In this document: positions 24,833-33,233 of the stretch, piece by piece
Numbering within the stretch: position 1 is the first letter of the stretch
Layout of the letters: the number at the start of each line of letters is the position of its first letter
NCBI GenBank assembly: GCA_937965785.1
Contig: CALCKT010000018.1
Location: 1 to 45,359, forward strand
DNA length: 45,359 nucleotides
Direction: 5' to 3'
Source: an uncultured Propionibacteriaceae bacterium
GTDB taxonomy: Bacteria; Actinomycetota; Actinomycetes; Propionibacteriales; Propionibacteriaceae
Notes under the pieces: model-generated
The model's input: only the letters and a program-made list of their open reading frames with translations
Told to the model about the DNA's origin: nothing
Database searches by the model: none
Position numbers and translations under genes: made by a program

Positions 24833-27412
24833 ATGGCAACCGCCAATATCACTCGCGAAGAAGCCGTCCTCCGCTCCGGCGTCGTCAAGGCAGGGGCATA
24901 CCGGGTGACGGTCGACGTGACCGGCAACGGTGTCGCCGATCCCGAGCGCACCTTCGCCTCTCACACCGAACTCGATTTTGCTTCGAAGGGTGGCTCCACC
25001 CACCTGGACGTGATCGCCGACGAGATCCGTTCCGCCACCCTCGACGGTGCCCCCCTGCCCGTTGATGGGTTCGACGGCTACCGACTGCCGTTGACGGATC
25101 TCACGGAGGGCAACCACACGATCGTCGTCGACGCCGTGCACCGCTACTCCCACACCGGTGAGGGGCTGCACCGTTTCGTCGACACCGACGGCAAGGTCTA
25201 CCTGTACTCCCAGTTCGAGACGGCGGATGCCCGGCGCATGTACGCCACCTTCGAACAGCCCGACCAGAAGGCGACCTTCCAGCTGACCGTCCTGGCTCCC
25301 GCGCACTGGAGCGTGTTCACCAACTCCCGCTGCGTCGAGGGCCAGCCCGCCGGCGAGGGGGTCGCGCGCTTCGAGCACGCCCCCACCCCCGTGATATCGA
25401 CCTACATCACCGCTTTGGTGGCCGGCGAATACCACGTGGTCAAGGGCCAGATCAACTCCGCGGCCGGGGTGCTGCCCGCATCCGTGGCCTGCCGCGCCTC
25501 GATGGCCGAGTTCCTCGACGCCGACCGGATCCTCGAGACCACGCAGCGTGGTTTCGAGGTGTTCGAGTCGGCCTTCGGGGTGCCCTACGCCTTTGATTCC
25601 TACGACCAGATCTTCGTGCCCGAATTCAATTTCGGCGCCATGGAGAACGCGGGCTGTGTCACCTTCCGTGACCAGTACCTGTTCCGTTCCCGCGTCACCG
25701 CCCGCGAGCTGGAGGCCCGCGACAACACCATCCTCCATGAGCTGGCCCACATGTGGTTCGGCGACCTGGTGACGATGCAGTGGTGGGACGACCTGTGGCT
25801 CAACGAGTCGTTCGCCGAATGGGCCTCGCACTTCGCGGCCGACGAGATCGCCAGGAAGCACGGCACGGGAGCCAATCCGTGGGCCTCGTTCTCGAACGAG
25901 CGCAAGGCCTGGGCCTACCTGCAGGACCAGCTTTCCACCACCCACCCCATAGCCGCGGACATGAGCGACCTGGAGAAGGTGGAGCAGAACTTCGACGGCA
26001 TCACCTACGCCAAGGGTGCCTCCGTGTTGAAGCTGCTGGTCTCCTTCGTCGGTATCGAGGACTTCACCAAGGGGGTCGGGAACTACTTCCGCAAACACGC
26101 CCACGGCAACACCACCCTGGCCGACCTGCTCACCGAGCTGGAGGCCGCCTCCGGGCGCGACCTGTCCTGGTTCACCGGGCAGTGGTTGGAAAGCGCGGGG
26201 GTCAACACCCTGCGGGCCGAGTTCGAGGTTGACGAGACCGGCACCTTCACGCGGTTCGCGGTCGTCCAGACCGCACCCGAGGGCTGGCCGACACTGCGCA
26301 CCCACCGACTCGGAATCGGCATCTACGCCAACACCGACAACGGCCTGGAGCGCGTCGACTACGTGGAGATCGACGTCTCCGGTGAGCGCACCGAGGTGCC
26401 CGCCCTGGTTGGACGGGCCCGCCGCGACGTGGTCCTGCTGAACGACGGGGACCTCACCTTCGCGAAGATCCGCCTCGACGAGTTGTCCCGCAACGCGCTG
26501 GTGGCCGGGATCGACAGGTTGCTCGACCCGCTGGCCCGCGCCATCACCTGGTCGCTGTTCTGGGACTCGGTCCGTGACGCCGAGATCGCCCCGCAGGAGC
26601 TGGTCTCCCTGGCCCTCCAGGGCATCAGTTCGGAGAAGGACATGGCCGCGGTCACCACGGTGCTGGCGCAGGCCGCCGTCTGTTCAGGACGTTTCATGGC
26701 CCCCGAGCTGCGTGAGGCCGCGAACATGAAGCTCGTCACCGGCTTGGCGGGGCTGCTGAAGGACGCCGAACCCGGTTCCGACGCGCAGCTGATCATCGCC
26801 AAGACACTGATCGGGGTTGCCCGCAGCGAAAGCGCGTGCGAACTGATCCGCGGCTGGCTGCACGACGAGGAGGTTCCCACCAACCTCACCGTGGACACGG
26901 AGTTGCGCTGGCTCATAGTCACCGCCCTGGCCCGCCGCGGCATCTTCGGTGAGAAGGAGATCGCCGCCGAACTGGAGCGGGACAACACCAACACCGGTGC
27001 CGAACACGCCGCCGGTGCCCGCTCAAGCCTGCCCACCGCAGAGGCCAAGGCCGAGGCGTGGCGGCTGGCCACCGCGGACCCGGACGTCCCGAACGAGACC
27101 CACCGCAGCATCGCCGCGGGGTTCATCAACTACGGCCAGGAGGATGTGCTGGCCCCCTACGTGGACTCCTACGCGAAACTGGCCGAGGCCATCTCGAAGC
27201 GCGAGGACGGCTGGGACACGCGCGGCTACGCGGCCATCGGGGCGGTGCTCAGGTGGTTGTTCCCCGAAACCCTGGCAACCGCCGAGGTGATCGGGCGGTT
27301 CCGCCGCTATCTCGCGGAGGGTCAACCCACAGACCAGGTGCGACGCCTGTTGAGTGAGCGGCTCGACGAGGCCGAACGAAACCTGCGGGTCCAGGAACGC
27401 AGCCGCCACTGA
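24833..27412 (+). CDS. pepN: Aminopeptidase N (M1 family)
   Basis: An 859-residue M1 zinc aminopeptidase acting in cytoplasmic peptide turnover. The exopeptidase motif GAMENAG precedes the zinc site HELAH (H302, E303, H306) with the third ligand E325 in LNESFAEW. The C-terminal ERAP1-like helical domain completes the protein. Length matches actinobacterial PepN. I chose ATG 24833, preceded by GAAGGTG, over a TTG four codons upstream. The neighbouring pyrB begins 24 bp after its stop on the same strand, so the three genes to pyrC may form one transcript. Confidence 0.93.
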   Translation: MATANITREEAVLRSGVVKAGAYRVTVDVTGNGVADPERTFASHTELDFASKGGSTHLDVIADEIRSATLDGAPLPVDGFDGYRLPLTDLTEGNHTIVVDAVHRYSHTGEGLHRFVDTDGKVYLYSQFETADARRMYATFEQPDQKATFQLTVLAPAHWSVFTNSRCVEGQPAGEGVARFEHAPTPVISTYITALVAGEYHVVKGQINSAAGVLPASVACRASMAEFLDADRILETTQRGFEVFESAFGVPYAFDSYDQIFVPEFNFGAMENAGCVTFRDQYLFRSRVTARELEARDNTILHELAHMWFGDLVTMQWWDDLWLNESFAEWASHFAADEIARKHGTGANPWASFSNERKAWAYLQDQLSTTHPIAADMSDLEKVEQNFDGITYAKGASVLKLLVSFVGIEDFTKGVGNYFRKHAHGNTTLADLLTELEAASGRDLSWFTGQWLESAGVNTLRAEFEVDETGTFTRFAVVQTAPEGWPTLRTHRLGIGIYANTDNGLERVDYVEIDVSGERTEVPALVGRARRDVVLLNDGDLTFAKIRLDELSRNALVAGIDRLLDPLARAITWSLFWDSVRDAEIAPQELVSLALQGISSEKDMAAVTTVLAQAAVCSGRFMAPELREAANMKLVTGLAGLLKDAEPGSDAQLIIAKTLIGVARSESACELIRGWLHDEEVPTNLTVDTELRWLIVTALARRGIFGEKEIAAELERDNTNTGAEHAAGARSSLPTAEAKAEAWRLATADPDVPNETHRSIAAGFINYGQEDVLAPYVDSYAKLAEAISKREDGWDTRGYAAIGAVLRWLFPETLATAEVIGRFRRYLAEGQPTDQVRRLLSERLDEAERNLRVQERSRH

Positions 27413-27436
27413 TCCAAACCCTGGAGGAGCCCGGCC

Positions 27437-28357
27437 ATGAAGCATCTGCTCAGCATCACCGATCTCAGCACCGACGAGATCCACTCGATCCTTCACCTGG
27501 CCGGGCGGATGCACCAGCTGCAGGAGGCCCGGGTCAAGAAACTGCCCTACCTGAAGGGCCGCACCGTGGTGAACCTCTTCTTCGAGGACTCCACCCGCAC
27601 CCGCAGCTCCTTCGAGCTCGCCGCCAAGTGGCTCTCCGCCGACGCCATCAACGTCTCGGCCCGCGGGTCGAGCGTCTCGAAGGGCGAATCGATGCGCGAC
27701 ACCCTCATGACCCTGGACGCCATGGGGGTGGACGCCATCGTGATGCGCCACCCGGGTTCCGGATCGGTGGCCCAGGCCGCGGGATGGGTGCGGGCCTGCA
27801 TGGTCAACGCCGGTGACGGCACCCACGAACACCCGACCCAGGCCCTCCTGGACGCCCACGCGATGCTGACCCACTTCACCCGCACCAGACTGGGAACCCT
27901 GGAGGGCAAACTGGTCTCCATCACCGGGGACCTGCTGCACTCCAGGGTCGTCCGTTCGAACGTCGCGCTGCTGAGCAGGCTGGGGGCGCGGGTGGTGCTG
28001 GTCGCCCCGCACACGCTGATGCCTCCCGGGGTGAAGACCTGGGGGGTGCAGGTCACCTCCGACCTGGACGAGGTGATCTCGGATGTCGACGTCGCCATGA
28101 TGCTGCGGGTGCAGCGGGAACGCATGCATGGCGGTTTCTTCCCCTCGGAACGGGAGTACGTGGCAGCCTACGGGCTGACGGCCTCCCGGCTGACCAGGCT
28201 GCGCCCCACTGCGGTGATCGCGCATCCCGGACCCATGAACCGGGGCCTGGAAATCAGCTCCACCGCCGCCGACGACCCGCGTTCCATCGTGCTCGACCAG
28301 GTCTCCTCGGGGATCGCGGTCCGCATGAGCGTGCTGCACCACCTGCTGGCCGACTGA
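27437..28357 (+). CDS. pyrB: Aspartate carbamoyltransferase catalytic subunit
   Basis: A 306-residue catalytic chain of aspartate transcarbamoylase, which makes carbamoyl-aspartate in pyrimidine synthesis. The carbamoyl-phosphate site STRTRSSFE starts at S52. The HPTQALLDAHAM motif and the C-terminal HPGPMNRGLEIS (aspartate binding) are clear. Start has a GGAGGAG site. It is followed 13 bp later by pyrC. No pyrI regulatory chain and no pyrR lie beside it; the 24-bp gap upstream leaves no room for an attenuator. Confidence 0.95.
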   Translation: MKHLLSITDLSTDEIHSILHLAGRMHQLQEARVKKLPYLKGRTVVNLFFEDSTRTRSSFELAAKWLSADAINVSARGSSVSKGESMRDTLMTLDAMGVDAIVMRHPGSGSVAQAAGWVRACMVNAGDGTHEHPTQALLDAHAMLTHFTRTRLGTLEGKLVSITGDLLHSRVVRSNVALLSRLGARVVLVAPHTLMPPGVKTWGVQVTSDLDEVISDVDVAMMLRVQRERMHGGFFPSEREYVAAYGLTASRLTRLRPTAVIAHPGPMNRGLEISSTAADDPRSIVLDQVSSGIAVRMSVLHHLLAD

Positions 28358-28370
28358 CGGGAGGAAATCA

Positions 28371-29636
28371 ATGTCGAAACTCGCCATCACCGGGGTCACC
28401 CTGCCCGACGGGTCACGAACGGACCTGTTCGTCGAATCGGGCCACCTCGTCGATCAACGCCCCTTGGGAGCGACCACCATCGACGCGGACGGGTTGATCG
28501 CGCTGCCCGGCCTGGTGGACATCCACACCCACCTGCGCGAGCCGGGACGCGAGGACGCCGAAACCGTGGAGTCCGGTTCCCGCGCGGCCGCCCGTGGCGG
28601 CTTCACCGCCGTCTTCGCAATGGCGAACACCCAGCCGGTCACGGACACCGCGGAGAACGCCGAGCACGTGTTGGCGCTGGGAACCACCGCCAACAACTGC
28701 CAGGTGTTCCCGATCGGCGCCATCACGAAGAACCTGGCGGGCCGGGAACTGGCGGAACTGGGGCTGATGCACCGTTCACGGGCCCGGGTCTCGGTGTTCT
28801 CCGACGACGGGCACTGCGTGATGGACGCCAGCCTGATGAGACGCGCCTTCGAATGGGTCAAATCGTTCGACGGGGTGCTGGCTCAGCACGCCCAGGACGC
28901 CACCCTCGCCGGCCCCGAGGCGTGCTGCCACGAGGGTGAGATCTCGGGCCGGCTGGGGCTCCCGGGCTGGCCCCCGGTGGCGGAGTCGGTGATAATCGCC
29001 CGCGATGTCGCCCTGGCGGAGGCCACCGGTTCCCGCCTGCACGTGTGCCACGTCTCGACGGCGGAGGGCGTGGACGTGCTGCGCTGGGCCAAGAAGCGGG
29101 GCATCCGGGTGACCGCCGAGGCCACCCCCCATCACCTGTACCTGACCACCCCGGAGGTCGTGGGATACGACACCACCTTCAAGGTCAATCCCCCGCTGCG
29201 CACCGACGAGCACGTCGAGGCGGTGCGGGCCGCGCTGGCCGACGGCACCATCGACGCGGTTGCCACGGACCACGCACCCCACGCGCCGCAGGACAAGGAC
29301 CACGCCTTCGTCGACGCCCGGCCCGGGATGCTGGGGCTGGAGCAGGCCCTGGCGGTGGTGATGGAGACCATGGTCGCCCCGGGCCGCCTGACCTGGCCGC
29401 AGGTGGCCGAACGGATGAGCCACACCCCGGCCCGGATCGGGAAGGCGACGGGGCAGGGACGTCCCCTGAACCCGGGTGAGCCCGCGAACCTGGTGCTGAT
29501 CGACCCGCAGCGGCGGGCAACGGTGGACCGGAACGATTCCGCCTCCATCAGCCACAACAACCCGTACCACGGCCGGGATCTCCCCGACCCGGTGGAAATG
29601 ACCCTGTGGAACGGCAGGGTCACCCACAAGCGCTGA
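28371..29636 (+). CDS. pyrC: Dihydroorotase
   Basis: A 421-residue type-I dihydroorotase, closing carbamoyl-aspartate to dihydroorotate. The metal motif HTHLREPG has H52 and H54. HVSTAEGVDVLRWAKKRG and TAEATPHHLYLTTPEV carry the other metal His residues, and ATDHAPHAPQDKD holds the catalytic Asp. Length is typical. The start has GGGAGG. With pyrB it forms the start of the pyrimidine genes, but no carA, carB or pyrF follows within the window: a 360-bp gap and a gene on the opposite strand come next. Confidence 0.95.
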   Translation: MSKLAITGVTLPDGSRTDLFVESGHLVDQRPLGATTIDADGLIALPGLVDIHTHLREPGREDAETVESGSRAAARGGFTAVFAMANTQPVTDTAENAEHVLALGTTANNCQVFPIGAITKNLAGRELAELGLMHRSRARVSVFSDDGHCVMDASLMRRAFEWVKSFDGVLAQHAQDATLAGPEACCHEGEISGRLGLPGWPPVAESVIIARDVALAEATGSRLHVCHVSTAEGVDVLRWAKKRGIRVTAEATPHHLYLTTPEVVGYDTTFKVNPPLRTDEHVEAVRAALADGTIDAVATDHAPHAPQDKDHAFVDARPGMLGLEQALAVVMETMVAPGRLTWPQVAERMSHTPARIGKATGQGRPLNPGEPANLVLIDPQRRATVDRNDSASISHNNPYHGRDLPDPVEMTLWNGRVTHKR

Positions 29637-29996
29637 GGCAGCCCGGGAGCGGGGCACGGTGTGGCCCGTCAGCAGGTTCCCCACGCTCCGGGAAGGGAAC
29701 CACCCGCCCTTGAGCAGGTCGGGTGCTTCCCGGGACGAACACTCGTCGGGAGTGCTGACCTTGAGACGGCGATCAGGCGGGTCGGGTTGTTGCCACACCC
29801 GGTGGTCGACGTCGACGGGTCCCGGCCCCGGGTGCGCGAGGAGCACGTTTCCCATCGACCGTGGTTTCCGGGATCGGATTCGGCATCTCGATCAGTCCAG
29901 TCGCCGACATCACCACCGGGGCCATCACCGAAACCAGCAGTGCGCTCGGCATCGCTTTGCCGGGATCGGCCTTGAGGCTCAAGATATGGGTTCTGC
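29637..29996. other. Gap between convergent pyrC and sugar-binding protein genes
   Basis: No gene is supported here. GGTTCCC (29675-29681) pairs with GGGAACC (29695-29701) across 13 bases and may be a weak pyrC terminator. On the minus strand, just downstream of the binding-protein gene, a frame opening with a TTG at 29982 reads MPSALLVSVMAPVVMSATG and looks partly protein-like. It has no ribosome-binding site, so I leave it unannotated; it may be a remnant of genes once linked to the binding protein. Confidence 0.4.
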
Positions 29997-31316
29997 TCAG
30001 CCTTCGGCCACCGGCAGCCCGGATTTCTTGAGGGTCTCCGTCGAGGTGCTCTCGGCGACGGTGAAGATGTCAGTCACCTTCGCACTGCCCGCCACCACCT
30101 CGTCGGCCTTCTCCCTCATCTTCTGGACGACGGTGGAGAAACCGGGAATGTAACCCCACTCCTTGGACAACTCTCCGTTGGCCTCGGCCAGCACCTGGTA
30201 GACGTCCTGGTTGCCGAACTGGCGCAAGGTTTTCTCGGGGGTGGTGACCGCGCCCTTGGCGGCGGGCAGAAGACCCTGGGAGGCCAGGTCGGTCACCTGG
30301 GTGTTCAACCAGTTGTTGAACTCCATGGCCTCGGTCTTGTGCTGGCAACCCTTCATGACGGCCACCCCGGACCCCCCGTCGGGACCGGTCATCCGGGCAC
30401 CCCCGAAGGTGGGCAGTTTCGCGACGCGCCACTGTCCCTCGTAAGGAGTGCCGTCCAGCTTGTCGAGGGCGTAGCCGACCTCCCAGGCGGGGACGATGTT
30501 GCCGATCAGGGAACCGTTCATCAGGGCCTGTTCGTAGGAGCCGTCCGCGCGTTTGTTGGTGAGCGCGGCCTGGGCGTCCAGGACGTCCTGCCAGAACTTG
30601 GCCACCGCCTGCGTCTTCTCGTCGGTGGTGTTGATCCTCCACTTGTTGTCGACCGTCGCGTACCACACGGCACCGGCGGCAGCGGCCTGGGCGGAGAGCC
30701 AGTAGCCGGCCTCGTCGGGTTCGAAGTCGAGGATGTACTTGCCCTGGGCGGCGGCCTTCTTGGCGGCTTCCAGGAGCTCGTCGAAGGTCTTGGGAACCTC
30801 GATGCCCAAGGCGTTGAACTCGGCCTCGTTGTACAGGTAGACCAAGGGCCCGGTGTCCTGGGGCAGGCCCACCATCTTGCCGCCGACCGACATCTGGGAG
30901 TAGGCGGCGTCGTTGTAGTTGTCCTTGTACTTGGAGGCCTCACCGGAGACGTCCTCGAGCAGGTTCCCGACGAGCATCTCGGGGGCCTCTCCGTAACCGA
31001 CCTGGGCCAGACAGGGGGCGCTCTTGTTCGCCACATCGGCCTTCAGCTTGGTCATCAACTCCGAGGATTTGCCGGTGAACTTGGTGGCGGTGACCTGAAT
31101 GTTCGGATGTGCGGCATTCCATTTCTCGACCATGTCGACCACCGGGATCATGCCCGGCCCGTCGGGAAGCCGGTGCACATATTCGATCCTGATCACGTTG
31201 TCGCCCGGCTGGGCGGATTCGGACCCGCCGCCACCGGCCACGGTTCCGCATGCGGAAAGAACGACGGCTGCAGCTGACAACAGGCCCGTGACAGCCATCA
31301 AGCACTTGCTCTGCAT
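29997..31316 (-). CDS. ABC transporter sugar-binding lipoprotein (family 1)
   Basis: A 439-residue extracellular solute-binding protein of the family-1 group (UgpB/MalE type). It has an N-terminal signal peptide with lipobox LSAC, C23 being lipidated, then a short Gly/Ser linker. YNEAEFNALGIEVPKTFDEL and WLSAQAAAAGAVWY are typical of the fold, and the NGSLIGNIVPAWEVG and GGSGVAVMKG motifs suit UgpB-type binding proteins. Substrate is unknown: glycerol-3-phosphate esters or oligosaccharides are usual. I selected the ATG at 31316, preceded by GAGGGA. Unusually, no permease or ATPase gene is next to it; the strand turns immediately to pyrC. It is divergent from gnd, and palindromes lie upstream. 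Confidence 0.85.
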   Translation of the reverse strand: MQSKCLMAVTGLLSAAAVVLSACGTVAGGGGSESAQPGDNVIRIEYVHRLPDGPGMIPVVDMVEKWNAAHPNIQVTATKFTGKSSELMTKLKADVANKSAPCLAQVGYGEAPEMLVGNLLEDVSGEASKYKDNYNDAAYSQMSVGGKMVGLPQDTGPLVYLYNEAEFNALGIEVPKTFDELLEAAKKAAAQGKYILDFEPDEAGYWLSAQAAAAGAVWYATVDNKWRINTTDEKTQAVAKFWQDVLDAQAALTNKRADGSYEQALMNGSLIGNIVPAWEVGYALDKLDGTPYEGQWRVAKLPTFGGARMTGPDGGSGVAVMKGCQHKTEAMEFNNWLNTQVTDLASQGLLPAAKGAVTTPEKTLRQFGNQDVYQVLAEANGELSKEWGYIPGFSTVVQKMREKADEVVAGSAKVTDIFTVAESTSTETLKKSGLPVAEG

Positions 31317-31644
31317 TGAATTTTTATTCCCTCTACGTCGGCCTCTGGCAGGAAACGCGCCCCGGCTCCCGGGCAAACCGGGCGGCCTGCCGACAGGACA
31401 CGGGGCTTTTTCTCTGCGCACATTCAATGTACATAACCCACGGCCCGGTCCGTGACCACGGGCCACGGACCGAAACACCAGCTCCACCATCATGACCGGT
31501 GTATGGCCAAACTCGGCGCAGGAACACGATGGCTGGTCACCGCCTGATCCCTTCCGGCGAATCCCCGCCCTGACAACACTTTTCGCAACAGGGCCTAAGC
31601 TGGCTGTGCAGACCCACGGGTCCGTTGAACAGTTAAGGAGTCAC
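31317..31644. promoter_or_regulatory. Divergent promoter region with adjoining palindromes
   Basis: This 328-bp gap between the binding-protein gene (minus) and gnd (plus) holds no gene. About 104 bp upstream of the binding-protein ATG are the perfect palindrome ACATTCAATGT (31420-31430) and, overlapping it, ATGTACAT (31427-31434). These AT-rich sites stand out in GC-rich surroundings and could be an operator. A CTGACA (31570-31575) and TAAGCT (31596-31601) pair upstream of gnd is a poor promoter match because the spacer is 20 bp. Confidence 0.35.
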
Positions 31645-33081
31645 ATGAGCGAGCAACTGGCCCAAGTCGGGGTGATCGGGATGGCGGTGATGGGGTCGAA
31701 CCTGGCCCGGAACCTCGCCCGCAATGGATTCCGGGTCGCCATCCACAACCGGACGGCCGCCCGCACCGACGAGGTAATCGCGCTCCACGGCTCCGAGGGG
31801 GATTTCGTACCCTGCCACGAGCTGGCGGATTTCGTCGCCTCCCTGGAGCGTCCCCGCCGCATCATTCTCATGGTCAAGGCCGGCGGCCCGACCGACGCCA
31901 CCATCGACGCCCTCGTACCGCTCCTGGAGAAGGGGGACATCGTCGTCGACGGCGGCAACTCGTTCTTCCAGGACACCCGCCGCCGCGAGCAGCACCTGCG
32001 CGACCTCGGATTGCATTTCGTGGGGGCGGGGATCTCCGGAGGGGAGGTCGGCGCCCTGGAAGGGCCCTCGATCATGCCCGGCGGATCCCCGGAGTCCTAC
32101 GAGGCGCTCGGCCCGATCCTGGAGCGGATCGCCGCCGACGTGGACGGGGAGCCGTGCTGCACCCACATCGGCGCCGACGGCGCCGGGCATTTCGTGAAGA
32201 TGGTCCACAACGGCATCGAGTACGCCGACATGCAGTTCATCGGAGAGGCCTACGAGCTGCTGAAGGCCCTGGGGCTCGACCACACCGAGATGGCGGACAT
32301 CTTCGCCACCTGGAACACCGGGGACCTGGATTCCTACCTCATCGAGATCACCGCCGAGGTGCTGCGCAAGACCGATCCCCGCACCGGTGTTCCGCTGGTG
32401 GACGTGATCCGGGACGCCGCGGGCATGAAGGGAACGGGCACCTGGACGGTCCAGTCGGCGCTCGACCTGGGCACCCCGGTAAACACCATCGCCGAGTCCG
32501 TGTTCGCCCGCGCCATTTCCTCGGCCCCCGAGCTGCGCGCCGCCGCCCGGGCAGCCCTCCACGGACCGGAGCGGAGCATCCGGGTGGCCGATCGCGATGT
32601 CTTCGTCGAGCAGGTCCGCCAGGCTTTGTGGGCCAGCAAGGTGGTGGCCTATGCGCAGGGTCTGGACGAGATCCGCATGGCGGCCGCCGAGTACGGCTGG
32701 AACATCGACATCGCGGAGGTGGCGCGGATCTGGCGAGCCGGCTGCATCATCCGCGCCCGCCTGCTGGAGCGGATCCGTTCCGAGTACGCGGCCGGCAACC
32801 TCGTCACCCTGCTGGAGGCCCCCTCCATCGTGGCGGGCCTCGCGGAGGCCCAGGAAGGCTGGCGCACCGTCGTGGCCGAGGCCGTGCGGGCCGGGGTACC
32901 GGTACCCGGTTTCTCGGCGGCGCTGGCCCACTACGACCAGGCCCGGGCGCCGCGTCTCAACGCGGCACTCACGCAAGGACTGCGCGACTACTTCGGTGCG
33001 CACACCTATCGCCGCATCGACGACGAGGGGGCCTTCCACATCAACTGGTCGACCGACGGCGCAGAGGTCGCCGCCGACTGA
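31645..33081 (+). CDS. gnd: 6-phosphogluconate dehydrogenase, decarboxylating
   Basis: A 478-residue NADP-type 6-phosphogluconate dehydrogenase producing ribulose-5-phosphate, NADPH and CO2 in the oxidative pentose phosphate pathway. The N-terminal dinucleotide fold is VGVIGMAVMGSNLARNLA. VVDGGNSFFQDT and VGAGISGGEVGALEGPSIMPGG form the substrate site, followed by GAGHFVKMVHNGIEYADM with the catalytic Lys and His. GTGTWTVQSALDLG and the C-terminal FHINW are also present. Length is standard for the long E. coli-type form. The ATG has AAGGAG eight bases before it. It stands alone. Confidence 0.95.
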   Translation: MSEQLAQVGVIGMAVMGSNLARNLARNGFRVAIHNRTAARTDEVIALHGSEGDFVPCHELADFVASLERPRRIILMVKAGGPTDATIDALVPLLEKGDIVVDGGNSFFQDTRRREQHLRDLGLHFVGAGISGGEVGALEGPSIMPGGSPESYEALGPILERIAADVDGEPCCTHIGADGAGHFVKMVHNGIEYADMQFIGEAYELLKALGLDHTEMADIFATWNTGDLDSYLIEITAEVLRKTDPRTGVPLVDVIRDAAGMKGTGTWTVQSALDLGTPVNTIAESVFARAISSAPELRAAARAALHGPERSIRVADRDVFVEQVRQALWASKVVAYAQGLDEIRMAAAEYGWNIDIAEVARIWRAGCIIRARLLERIRSEYAAGNLVTLLEAPSIVAGLAEAQEGWRTVVAEAVRAGVPVPGFSAALAHYDQARAPRLNAALTQGLRDYFGAHTYRRIDDEGAFHINWSTDGAEVAAD

Positions 33082-33108
33082 CCCCAAGTCCCCGGGCAAG
33101 CGCGAGCT

Positions 33109-33153
33109 GGTTTCGACACGGCCGGCTCGCAGAGCGAGCAGCCCGGCTCAACC
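33109..33153. repeat. Intergenic palindromic repeat (GGTTTCGACAC type)
   Basis: A 45-bp imperfect palindrome begins GGTTTCGACACGGCCGGCTC and ends GCCCGGCTCAACC, with GCTCGC and GCGAGC meeting around AGA. From memory, very similar GGTTTCGACA...CTCAACCA elements are scattered between genes in many actinobacterial genomes, so this is probably one copy of a dispersed repeat. Only one copy is seen in this window. It lies 28 bp after gnd and could also act as a terminator. Confidence 0.55.
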
Positions 33154-33233
33154 AACTTCCACATCCCAGGCCGACCCAACCAGCTTCGGGGTAGGTTCCG
33201 TGGTCTGTCGGGGCCAGGTGGCAGACTTCCGGC

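Noticed and set aside
29773..29982. 69-residue minus-strand open frame downstream of the binding protein
   Set aside because: TTG start with no ribosome-binding site; only its first 45 residues look protein-like and no family is recognisable.
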